NCBI GenBank assembly: GCA_046706685.1 | Contig: JBJKPE010000131.1 | Span: 1-15,125 of the forward strand | Length of the DNA: 15,125 nucleotides | Direction of reading: 5' to 3' | Origin: JARRRD01 sp046706685 | GTDB lineage: Bacteria > Nitrospirota > Thermodesulfovibrionia > Thermodesulfovibrionales > UBA6898 | In this document: piece after piece, positions 1 to 6,405 of the stretch | Position numbering within the stretch: the stretch's first letter is position 1 | Layout of the letters: the number at the start of each line of letters is the position of its first letter | Made by a program: the position numbers and the translations under genes | The notes under the pieces: generated by a model | Database searches by the model: none | Told to the model about the DNA's origin: nothing | The model's input: only the letters and a program-made list of their open reading frames with translations

Positions 1-604
1 CTGAGGCGAACACCGCCTTGAGGTCTTTATCCCCCATGCGGACACAGCCGTGAGTTACATTTCTGCCGAGAAGTCTGGTGTAGAGTGTGCCGTGAATAAA
101 GTAGCCGTTGCCGAAACCCAGCGCGTAGTCTCCGAGAACGCCTTCCTCCATACGGTCCTTCCAGTTGCGGGGGACGTTTTTCCCGTCCTCAATGAATGCC
201 CAGTCCGGTTTTGTCCAGACGGGATCCACAAATTTTCTTAATACCGAGAATTCCCCCCGCGGGGTATCAAAGACCCATTTTTTTTTGCCGTCGGGGTCCC
301 GGAGGATGTTGCCGCTGCCGCTTGAAATGACGGCCTTCCTCAGTATTCTGTCGCCCTCCTTCAGAAACAGGAGGTTATTCGCCGTATCCACAACTATAAA
401 TACGCCGGCGGGTCTGAGGCTTCCGAGGGAATGTTTAAGCGCCGTGTTCCTGGCCCTCAGCTGGCCGAGACTTTTTCCCACAGCCGCGCCGGTGTTTCCC
501 GCGCCGGCTCCCCTGCTGCCGACATAATATCCTATGCCTTCCACTGCCATGAGTGCCACAAGCAGGGAGGCCGACAAAGCAATGATTATATTCTTCGTGC
601 GCAT
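1..604 (-). CDS. L,D-transpeptidase (YkuD domain), 3' end missing
   Basis: The reading frame starts at an ATG (complement of 602-604) and stays open to the left edge, giving 201 residues with no stop. Residues about 5-27 are hydrophobic and form a signal anchor. A YkuD catalytic domain starts near residue 67 (GVFIVVDTANNLLFL) and ends in the family signature: H171-G and then T-H185-G-C187-V-R, with C187 the expected nucleophile. YkuD enzymes make 3-3 cross-links in peptidoglycan or attach proteins to it, on the periplasmic side of the membrane. The start lies only 3 bases after the stop of the upstream YkuD lipoprotein gene, so the two are almost certainly cotranscribed and translationally coupled. 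Only the extreme C-terminus appears to be missing. Family assignment is firm; the physiological substrate cannot be told. Confidence 0.9.
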   Translation of the reverse strand, partial: MRTKNIIIALSASLLVALMAVEGIGYYVGSRGAGAGNTGAAVGKSLGQLRARNTALKHSLGSLRPAGVFIVVDTANNLLFLKEGDRILRKAVISSGSGNILRDPDGKKKWVFDTPRGEFSVLRKFVDPVWTKPDWAFIEDGKNVPRNWKDRMEEGVLGDYALGFGNGYFIHGTLYTRLLGRNVTHGCVRMGDKDLKAVFAS

Positions 605-607
605 GGT

Positions 608-1702
608 TTATAGTCCCTTGAGGGTTGAGGAAATCCCGTTTTCATACTGAAGCGCGCCGACGATTGTCACGCGCGTCCCAACCGAAGCGATGCCGAAAAG
701 TTCCCTGATAGCGGAATTTTCGAGGGAAATGCAGCCGTTTGTCAGGCTCCCGGCGCCTCCTCCGTGAATTTCGATGAGACCGCCTATGCCTGCCTTTTGC
801 GGAATAAGCCCCTTCTCCTTTGCCTGAATGAACTGTTTCCTGTCTTCCGAATTGGGATAATTCAGCAGCAGCGCCCTGTAATACCGGCTCCCGGGTACTT
901 TTCTGATCACGCGGTACTTTCCTTCAGGTGTTGCTTTGTCTCCTGCATGACGCTTATCCATGGCGCCGTTGCTGCCCAGGCCGACATGGAAGACACGGAC
1001 CGGTTTGCCGTTCCCGTATACCGTCAAAGTCCGGTCACTCTTGTTAATGATGAATACCACGGTGCTTTTCTCCCTCGATTCGGAGATAGTCTCTTCCGCC
1101 CATCTCCGCCACTTGAATATCTGTGTCCTGTCGGAATACCTGCCGAATATGGGCAGGAGAATGTCTTCGGCAGCCCTTATGCGCACCGACAGACTACCCA
1201 TCATTTTCGCTGCAGATGCATATTCTCCCCTGCCATTTAGAAAACTTGCTTCAGACAGCATAACTTCCGCCTTCATCAGGTCTTCTCTCGCCCGCTCTCC
1301 TCCGCTTATCTTGAGAGTCAGTTCTCTGAGAGTGGCGATCTTCTTCTGGTAAGACGTGAGCAGCCCTTCGATCCTGCCGGCCTCGAGCTCTTTTTCTTCC
1401 TTTATTTTTTCAAATGTTTTCCCGCCCTGCTGAATGACGTTCCTGAATTCGGCTTCGACAGACCGATAATCTCTGAACCACCCGAGCTTTGATTCCTCAT
1501 GGGCGAGATCCTGCCGGCCTCTGATCAGGGCCTCATTGTATACTCCGAATTCCCCGGGCGCGTAGACGGCCGCCCCGGCGCTCCGGAGGCTGAGGGCCTG
1601 CTCTTCAGCAAGCCTGACCTCCGGAGGTATCTTCGGGGCGCTGCATCCCGCGAGGAGCAGCAGGAAGAGCGAAACTGCGATGGTTACCGTGCTTCTTATC
1701 AC
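608..1702 (-). CDS. Lipoprotein with DUF4398-like helical region and L,D-transpeptidase (YkuD) domain
   Basis: The product has 364 residues. An N-terminal lipobox (LLAGC, C20) predicts a lipid-anchored envelope protein. Residues about 28-185 are charged and helical, and begin with a segment containing YAPGE that resembles the DUF4398 type and the neighbouring lipoprotein. The YkuD domain spans about 213-350: it opens with STVVFIINKSDRTLTVY and carries H313-G and T-N-G-C324-I-S, so the catalytic Cys is present although the usual H of SHGC is N. The start is GTG; there is no in-frame ATG between the upstream stop and the signal peptide, and no good ribosome site. The gene lies 15 bases after that stop in the same frame, which suggests coupling. 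Likely role: peptidoglycan cross-linking or tethering from a lipid-anchored position. Placement in the inner or outer membrane is unresolved. Confidence 0.9.
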   Translation of the reverse strand: MIRSTVTIAVSLFLLLLAGCSAPKIPPEVRLAEEQALSLRSAGAAVYAPGEFGVYNEALIRGRQDLAHEESKLGWFRDYRSVEAEFRNVIQQGGKTFEKIKEEKELEAGRIEGLLTSYQKKIATLRELTLKISGGERAREDLMKAEVMLSEASFLNGRGEYASAAKMMGSLSVRIRAAEDILLPIFGRYSDRTQIFKWRRWAEETISESREKSTVVFIINKSDRTLTVYGNGKPVRVFHVGLGSNGAMDKRHAGDKATPEGKYRVIRKVPGSRYYRALLLNYPNSEDRKQFIQAKEKGLIPQKAGIGGLIEIHGGGAGSLTNGCISLENSAIRELFGIASVGTRVTIVGALQYENGISSTLKGL

Positions 1703-1717
1703 GATACGTGATGCCGG

Positions 1718-2359
1718 TTACGATCTCTTTTTCCTCTTTGCGTGTGCCTTCGGTGCCTTTGCAGATGCCGTCTTCACCTTGGCCAGAGCCTGGTTGATCT
1801 GCTCCGAGACAGAGTCGGCTTTTTCCTTGATGGTGTTGGCCTGTTGTGCAGCCACCACATAGTCTTCACCGTCTATCGACTTCTGTACATCAGGAAGTGA
1901 ATCCTCCAGGCCTTTTACATCCGATTTCATCGCCTCAATGTCGGCCTTCGAACCCTTCCCCTTTGGGGCCTTCGCGAGAAGCCCGTTGGCGTTGTCCAGG
2001 GAACTCTTGGCAGCTTCAAGAGCTGCCGCCGCATTCTTCTTGGCCTCTTCCTTTTTTGCAGCCAAACCTGATTTCACGCCGTCGGCGTCGGTCTGTACCT
2101 TCGCAAGCATTTCCTTCGCCTTCGAGTAATTCTTCAGCAGTTTGCCGTCCTGTGTTTTGACCTCATCCATGGCGGCAGTTAATTCGTCGTTCACCTTCTT
2201 TGCATCCTCGGGTGCGTACTTGTCCGCTCCTTCGGTCATCAGAGTGTCGATCGATGCCTTGGCTGCGTTCATTTCCTGGGTCGGCGCCTTGGAGCAGCCG
2301 GTGAACAGAAAAACCAGCGCAATTCCCGAAACGACATATCTCATCAAACTCTTCTTCAT
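1718..2359 (-). CDS. DUF4398-like helical lipoprotein
   Basis: The product has 213 residues from the ATG at 2359, chosen because AAGGAGA lies 6 bases before it; an ATG 8 codons upstream has no such site. The signal peptide ends in a lipobox (FTGC, C22). The mature part is almost entirely helical, rich in Ala, Lys, Glu and Asp, with a KYAPED segment at 48-52 typical of DUF4398-like envelope proteins, and a strongly basic C-terminus (HAKRKKRS). Such proteins are thought to be periplasmic or outer-membrane-linked helical bundles, and their biochemical role is not established. It is the first gene of a tight run with two L,D-transpeptidases. Residues about 28-88 align by eye with the helical region of the next gene's product, suggesting duplication. 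A Braun-lipoprotein-like or scaffold role beside the transpeptidases is an inference only. Confidence 0.85.
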   Translation of the reverse strand: MKKSLMRYVVSGIALVFLFTGCSKAPTQEMNAAKASIDTLMTEGADKYAPEDAKKVNDELTAAMDEVKTQDGKLLKNYSKAKEMLAKVQTDADGVKSGLAAKKEEAKKNAAAALEAAKSSLDNANGLLAKAPKGKGSKADIEAMKSDVKGLEDSLPDVQKSIDGEDYVVAAQQANTIKEKADSVSEQINQALAKVKTASAKAPKAHAKRKKRS

Positions 2360-2411
2360 CCGATTCTCCTTATGATAGTTCAAAAAATGTTGTCTCTGCC
2401 TGCGAATAAGA

Positions 2412-2454
2412 ACACCTCCTTGGGAAGTTCAAAATCCAGTCCCGAAGGAGGTGT
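2412..2454 (-). terminator. Hairpin between envelope genes, possible terminator or attenuator
   Basis: An inverted repeat pairs 2412-2425 with 2440-2454: ten bases of ACACCTCCTT, one bulged base, then four more pairs, around a 14-base loop. Read on the minus strand it lies 24 bases after the DUF5666-like gene and is followed by TTCTTATTC, a poor U-run. Termination is probably partial, which would let transcription continue into the lipoprotein and transpeptidase genes. The 3' arm contains a perfect Shine-Dalgarno-like AAGGAGGTG with no start codon placed to use it. Confidence 0.55.
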
Positions 2455-2477
2455 CCATAATGCATTTGTTTAACTGA

Positions 2478-2966
2478 TTACTTGCCGGGAGCCTCGGCGG
2501 GAGCTTCCTGCTTCTCCATAGGAGCAGCTTCCTTCTTCTCCGCTTTCTTCGCCTTCTTTGCCTTCTTTGCCGCCGTCTTTATGTAGACGCCGGTGGCAAC
2601 ATTCTTCCCGTCCTCTTCCTTGTACTTCACCGTCACCTTTTCTCCGGCCTTTACGTCCTCAATGGACTTCTTCTCTTTGCCGGCCATGATCTTGGTCTTG
2701 GCGTCAACCGAAATGGTTACGTCGCCTTTTTTGTGTTTTACGGTGATGGTGCCGGCTGCCGCATCGACTGCCGTGACCTCGCCCATAATCCTGCGATTGT
2801 GGGCCGCCTTCTTCACGTGATGCTTCTTCTCCATCTTCTTCTCGGCCGGTGCCGCCTTCTCGGCCGGCGCTGCGGCCGGGGCTGCCTCCTGCTCTGCCGC
2901 AAAGGACACCGCAGTAAAGGCAAACATCATGACCAGAGACACTAATACTGAAAGAATTTTCTTCAT
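2478..2966 (-). CDS. Secreted DUF5666-like protein with Lys/Ala/Glu-rich flanks
   Basis: The product has 162 residues from the ATG at 2966, preceded by AAAGGAGGTGAATCAG; an upstream ATG in the same frame lies before the predicted promoter and is rejected. A signal peptide covers residues 1-23, with cleavage near SFA/AE. A compact beta domain at about 60-130 begins MGEVTAVDAAAGTITVKHK and contains DVKAGEKVTVKY, the pattern of DUF5666 / small OB-fold-like periplasmic proteins. It is flanked by low-complexity Ala/Pro/Glu/Lys stretches, and the tail at 132-146 is a Lys-Ala run. The function of this family is not established. The high positive charge could favour binding to peptidoglycan or outer-membrane surfaces (inference). 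It is transcribed from a sigma-54-type promoter 49 bases upstream. Confidence 0.82.
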   Translation of the reverse strand: MKKILSVLVSLVMMFAFTAVSFAAEQEAAPAAAPAEKAAPAEKKMEKKHHVKKAAHNRRIMGEVTAVDAAAGTITVKHKKGDVTISVDAKTKIMAGKEKKSIEDVKAGEKVTVKYKEEDGKNVATGVYIKTAAKKAKKAKKAEKKEAAPMEKQEAPAEAPGK

Positions 2967-3014
2967 CTGATTCACCTCCTTTCCATTTTGAGTGATATTA
3001 CCGGAGGCTATATG

Positions 3015-3031
3015 TACAATAACCGTGCCAG
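3015..3031 (-). promoter_or_regulatory. Sigma-54 (RpoN) promoter for the DUF5666-like gene
   Basis: On the minus strand the sequence is CTGGCACGGTTATTGTA. Against the sigma-54 consensus YTGGCACG-N4-TTGCW it matches everywhere except T for C in the -12 element (TTGT), with exact -24/-12 spacing. The predicted start is near 3005, leaving a leader of about 38 bases before the ATG at 2966. An array of inverted repeats sits 45-95 bases upstream, where an enhancer-binding activator would bind. No sigma-54 activator gene is in the window. Confidence 0.75.
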
Positions 3032-3073
3032 CGCTAACTGACCGTAAATATGACATTTTCTTGATTGCGGTGC

Positions 3074-3125
3074 TTCCCTTTTTGGGAAACTCCGTCCTTT
3101 TTTAGGGAGATTCCGGACGTTTCCC
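3074..3125. repeat. Overlapping inverted repeats upstream of the sigma-54 promoter
   Basis: Two dyads share one arm. The inner one is TTCCC (3074-3078), a T5 spacer, and GGGAA (3084-3088). The larger one pairs GGGAAAC (3084-3090) with GTTTCCC (3119-3125) and GTCC (3094-3097) with GGAC (3115-3118), leaving a 3-base bulge on one side. The location, roughly 70-120 bases before the predicted start at 3005, suits an upstream activator site. It could instead form RNA from the mqnA transcript reading through. There is no U-run to make it a good terminator. Confidence 0.5.
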
Positions 3126-3175
3126 CCGCGGGTTGCAGGAATTGTCAAATCAGTGCATCAGGAGATCGGGCCTTC

Positions 3176-3967
3176 TCAAATCAGTCCGAGTTCTCTGGCA
3201 TACCTCTCGAAAAGTGAGAGGCCTTTTTTATGGCCTTCATTGAATTCATAAGATATGCCTTCCCAGTATGATACGAGTTCGGCCCTCGGAAGTACGGTTC
3301 TCATGGCAGATGCGTCTGCGATCCGTCCCAGATTCTTAAGCGCCTTTGTTCGTGACCTGTCGAGGTCCCGCGAAAACCTGTCTATCAGCACCCTTTTCTC
3401 ACTGTAGCAATCCTTCCTTATAATCCAGAGGGCGAAAGTGGAGGGGAGGCCGGTGTTCCTGTACCAGAGATCTCCGATGTCGTATACGCAAAGGTCCCGG
3501 GGCTTATGCACTTCGACAAGTGCCTCGTCTCCGATCAGCAGATAGGCCGACTCCGTCTTCAGCGCCTCATCAAGAGGCACGGAAGCCGACCGGAAACTGC
3601 AGTCCATGCCATAGAATTTCTTGAGAATCACCCGAATCATTGCGACCGAGGTCTCCGACTGAGAAGACGTGAGGACAACCCTGCCGTTAAGGTCTTCAAT
3701 GGGGGTTCTGCTGAAAAGATATATGCTTCTTACCGGCCCGGCGGAGCTTATCGAATTGTTTTCTATCAGGCGATACTTATCCTTGTTTCTCAGGTATTCT
3801 ATGGAAGACGATGGGCTTACATCTATTTCACCGTTCCGGATCTTTCCGTTCAATTCGGAGGGTACTCCTTCGATGTATTCATAATCAGGGGACTCGAATT
3901 CCGACTGCAGCATATAAAAAATTGGAAAGAGGTTTTCATAGGCGATCTTGCCGATTTTCAATTTCAA
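3176..3967 (-). CDS. mqnA: Chorismate dehydratase MqnA (futalosine menaquinone pathway)
   Basis: The product has 264 residues. It matches the MqnA/MqnD family across its length: KIGKIAYENLFPIF at the N-terminus, a GVPSELN segment followed by GEIDVSPSSSIEYL, then ISSAGPVRSIYLFSR and VVLTSSQSETS. MqnA dehydrates chorismate to 3-[(1-carboxyvinyl)oxy]benzoate, the first committed step of the futalosine pathway, in the cytoplasm. The start is TTG at 3967, because AAAGGAG lies 7 bases before it and the family pattern begins there; a longer frame from 4033 adds 22 unlike residues. The other futalosine genes are not in the window, so this gene is dispersed. A perfect TATAAT lies about 100 bases upstream. 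MqnA is favoured over MqnD from the SSxEY and SIxLFS patterns. Confidence 0.85.
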   Translation of the reverse strand: MKLKIGKIAYENLFPIFYMLQSEFESPDYEYIEGVPSELNGKIRNGEIDVSPSSSIEYLRNKDKYRLIENNSISSAGPVRSIYLFSRTPIEDLNGRVVLTSSQSETSVAMIRVILKKFYGMDCSFRSASVPLDEALKTESAYLLIGDEALVEVHKPRDLCVYDIGDLWYRNTGLPSTFALWIIRKDCYSEKRVLIDRFSRDLDRSRTKALKNLGRIADASAMRTVLPRAELVSYWEGISYEFNEGHKKGLSLFERYARELGLI

Positions 3968-4065
3968 TGTTTTTCTCCTTTCAGTGTAAGAAAATGCCCG
4001 GCTATCGGTCTGTCGTGACAGGATATGAAGCATGCCGACGGCCTGTCGACATTGCAGCTGTATAG

Positions 4066-4071
4066 ATTATA
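4066..4071 (-). promoter_or_regulatory. -10 element for mqnA
   Basis: A perfect TATAAT on the minus strand lies between rtcB and mqnA. No good -35 is present at 17 bases (TTTCTG). The predicted leader is about 90 bases. A dyad CTGTC-GT-GACAG (4010-4021) lies downstream of the expected start, where a repressor could act; this is weak evidence. Confidence 0.45.
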
Positions 4072-4114
4072 CAAAAAGAGGTGGTATGCAGAAAAAGGAC
4101 TTATTTCATACGCG

Positions 4115-5560
4115 TCATCCCTTTACCACTCCCAGGGGCCTGAGACGCGCCACCTTTGCCGATATACCGGCTTTGTGCACGACATCCACCACCTCGGAAA
4201 CGTCCTTATATGCCTCACTCATCTCTTCCGCAAGTGTGCCTCTGCCTGCTGACCTGACGATAATGCCCTTATCTTCGAGCTCCCGCCAGATCGCCCTGCC
4301 TTTGGCTTTCCTGATCGCCTGATGTCGCGACATGACCCTTCCCGCGCCGTGGCACGTCGAGCCAAAGGTCTCATGCATGGCTTTTTCGGTTCCAAGGAGA
4401 ACAAAGGACGCCCTGCCCATGTCGCCGGGTATCAGGACCGGCTGCCCGAGATGCCTGTATGTTTCAGGAAGTTCGGGGTGTCCGGGAGGAAAGGCCCTTG
4501 TGGCCCCTTTCCTGTGAACGACCAGTTTCTTCTTCTTGCCGTCGACGATATGGTCTTCAACCTTTGCGATATTGTGGGCGACGTCATAGATCAGACTCAT
4601 GCCGAGCTCACCAGGGGAGGCCCCGAGCACCTTCATGAAGGTCTCTCTTGTCCAGTGCATGATGCATTGCCTGTTTGCCCATGCATAGTTTGCAGCCGCC
4701 TTCATAGCAGCCAGGTAATCCTGCGCCTCCTGGCTCTGAAAAGGGGCGCACGCCAGTTCCCTGTCGTAAAGTTCTATCTTGTATTTTCCCGCGGCCCGCT
4801 CCATAACCTCGAGAAAATCCGAGCAGACCTGATGACCGAATCCCCTTGAGCCGGTGTGGATCATAACCGTGATCTGCCCTTCAAAAAGCCCCAGCGCATT
4901 TGCCGCCTTCTCATCATAGATCTCATCGACGAACTGAATTTCGAGGAAATGATTTCCGGACCCGAGGGTGCCCTGCTGTGCCCTCCCCCTTTCATAAGCC
5001 CTGGCGCTGACAAGCGAAGGGTCGGCCCCTTCAATCCGGCCCCCCGATTCCATCTTCTCCAAATCGGATTGCTCACCCAGGCCGTTTTCAACCGCCCATA
5101 CCGCGCCTTTAATCATGATCCTTCTCTCGTCGTCCGGTCCCAGGCGCATCCTGCCCTTTGAACCGACGCCGGAAGGGATTTCACTGAAGAGGGTGTTTAC
5201 GAGTTCCTTCATCTTCGGGATGAGCTCTGTCTTTCGGAGATTGCTCCTCAGCAGTCTCACCCCGCAATTGATATCATATCCGACGCCGCCGGGAGACACG
5301 ATACCCTCCTTTACATCAAATGCGGCGACGCCGCCGATAGGGAAACCATAACCCGTATGGATATCAGGCATGGCGGTGGAGACCTTTATGATTCCAGGAA
5401 GTGCCGCCACATTAGCCACCTGATCGACCGCTTCAACCTCAAGGTTCTTCTCGAGATTAATGTCCACATATATTATTCCCGGCACAAGCATGCCGGGTTT
5501 GTAATCAATAGGGACTTCCAGCCTCGTCTCGTCTATCCTCTTCAGCTTGTCCGTTACCAT
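4115..5560 (-). CDS. rtcB: RNA-splicing ligase RtcB (GTP- and Mn-dependent)
   Basis: The product has 481 residues from the ATG at 5560, which has GGAG 6 bases upstream; an ATG two codons earlier (5566) abuts that site and is less likely. All expected metal ligands are visible: D96 and C99 in GYDINCG, H204 in GSGNHFLE, H235 in HTGSRG and H329 in YDVAHN. The guanylated nucleophile is H404 in CHGAGRVMSR. With this start, the residue numbers nearly coincide with those of the Pyrococcus enzyme. RtcB joins RNA 2',3'-cyclic-phosphate or 3'-phosphate ends to 5'-OH ends through a GMP intermediate, in tRNA splicing or RNA repair; in most bacteria it is a repair enzyme. It follows archease in one transcript. 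No sigma-54 RtcR-type regulator or rtcA is beside it. Confidence 0.96.
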   Translation of the reverse strand: MVTDKLKRIDETRLEVPIDYKPGMLVPGIIYVDINLEKNLEVEAVDQVANVAALPGIIKVSTAMPDIHTGYGFPIGGVAAFDVKEGIVSPGGVGYDINCGVRLLRSNLRKTELIPKMKELVNTLFSEIPSGVGSKGRMRLGPDDERRIMIKGAVWAVENGLGEQSDLEKMESGGRIEGADPSLVSARAYERGRAQQGTLGSGNHFLEIQFVDEIYDEKAANALGLFEGQITVMIHTGSRGFGHQVCSDFLEVMERAAGKYKIELYDRELACAPFQSQEAQDYLAAMKAAANYAWANRQCIMHWTRETFMKVLGASPGELGMSLIYDVAHNIAKVEDHIVDGKKKKLVVHRKGATRAFPPGHPELPETYRHLGQPVLIPGDMGRASFVLLGTEKAMHETFGSTCHGAGRVMSRHQAIRKAKGRAIWRELEDKGIIVRSAGRGTLAEEMSEAYKDVSEVVDVVHKAGISAKVARLRPLGVVKG

Positions 5561-5576
5561 TCGCATCTCCGGTCCG

Positions 5577-5600
5577 GCCTGCGGTTGTGCGTCCGCAGGC
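5577..5600 (-). repeat. Hairpin in the archease-rtcB spacer
   Basis: GCCTGCGG pairs perfectly with CCGCAGGC around an 8-base loop. It ends 7 bases before the GGAG ribosome site of rtcB. It has no U-run, so termination is unlikely; an effect on rtcB translation or on mRNA processing is possible. Confidence 0.5.
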
Positions 5601-5614
5601 GATATAGGCAGACT

Positions 5615-6070
5615 CTAAACGTCGAATATGATTTTGCTCCGCCAGACATCACCTTTTTTTTCTATTCGCAGAGCATGATATGTGGCGGCCTTCAACAATA
5701 ACTTACCCTTGTGTCTGGCTGGATCAAACTCCTCGCCCGACAGGGAAGCGTTCAAAGTAAAAGCCATTTCGGCTCCGGCATCGGATGCGGCTTCCGGTGA
5801 GACAGAGAGGCCCGTCACAATAATTTTTTTTGCAATAAAACCGTCCGCATCGAAACGGAAGATGAGTTCGTTCAGCCATGCAACCAGGAGTCCCTCCAGG
5901 GAATCCTTCCCGACGGCGATATCGACTGTTTTCTTCTCCTCTACCGACTCCACGTCGATTATCAGACTGTACATGCCGGCGGCGGCGTTCCTGAAAAGCT
6001 CCTTTATGTCTTTGCCGAATGCCACGATGCCTGCGTCACCCGAAATGTCGACCAGCTCGAAGCGTTTCAT
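5615..6070 (-). CDS. Archease, RtcB activator
   Basis: The product has 151 residues and the archease fold signature: an N-terminal acidic motif with D12, FRNAAAGMYSLI, LLVAWLNELIFR, LLLKAATYHALRI and a terminal W-x5-FD150-V. Archease binds RtcB, speeds the guanylation step and allows multiple turnover; D12 and D150 correspond to its conserved metal-binding acidic residues. The usual DHTAD-x-G motif reads DISGDAG here, so the His and Ala are replaced while the key Asp is kept. It lies 54 bases upstream of rtcB on the same strand, the classic pairing. No clear Shine-Dalgarno precedes the ATG; TAAAAT lies 7 bases before it and TTGACT lies 22 bases before that, so a leaderless or very short-leader transcript is possible. 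Confidence 0.88.
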   Translation of the reverse strand: MKRFELVDISGDAGIVAFGKDIKELFRNAAAGMYSLIIDVESVEEKKTVDIAVGKDSLEGLLVAWLNELIFRFDADGFIAKKIIVTGLSVSPEAASDAGAEMAFTLNASLSGEEFDPARHKGKLLLKAATYHALRIEKKGDVWRSKIIFDV

Positions 6071-6212
6071 CGCATAATTTTAGAGTAACACCCGCCGGGG
6101 GCGCAGTCAATCGAACACCGCCGCCGGCTCTAACGGCATGACATTTTTTTGCACATCGGGGGAACAACATGAAGACATTAAGTAAACCTGCAGTGGGGAA
6201 ACCGCATAAAAC

Positions 6213-6240
6213 TTGACATCTGGTACAGATGTGGTAGCAT
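6213..6240 (+). promoter_or_regulatory. Promoter with operator-like dyad in its spacer
   Basis: A perfect -35 TTGACA (6213-6218) is followed after 16 bases by TAGCAT (6235-6240). The spacer carries CATCTG-GTA-CAGATG (6217-6231), a perfect 6-bp dyad that overlaps the -35. A bound protein there would block RNA polymerase, so repression is the simplest reading. The predicted start is near 6247, giving a leader of about 160 bases to the ferritin-like gene. Confidence 0.6.
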
Positions 6241-6246
6241 GGAAAA

Positions 6247-6405
6247 TAGTAGAGATAATAAGGCTTTTGCAGTCCCGCAGAAGTATAGATGGCGTTGACG
6301 GAGGAGGTGATAAGGGCGTTTTTTTATGAACTTTAATTAATGCCTGCATGGCAGGTAACCATAGTTCGGTTATTAACATATTTTATTTTCAGAAGGAGGT
6401 CGTTC
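6247..6405 (+). other. Long 5' leader of the ferritin-like gene
   Basis: This is the only other content of the gene-free stretch 6071-6405. It contains a T7 run at 6320-6326 without a preceding strong hairpin, a small dyad CCTGC-ATG-GCAGG (6343-6355) and the ribosome site AGAAGGAGGT just before 6406. The GGAGGAGGTGATAAGG at about 6300-6315 looks like a ribosome site, but no convincing short ORF follows. I recognise no riboswitch class. Confidence 0.35.

Noticed and set aside
2967..3056. N-terminal extension of the DUF5666-like protein
   Set aside because: It would place coding sequence across the sigma-54 promoter and ahead of an obvious signal peptide with its own strong ribosome site.
4322..4849. 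175-codon plus-strand frame
   Set aside because: It lies wholly inside rtcB in antisense, and the rtcB catalytic residues fix the real frame.
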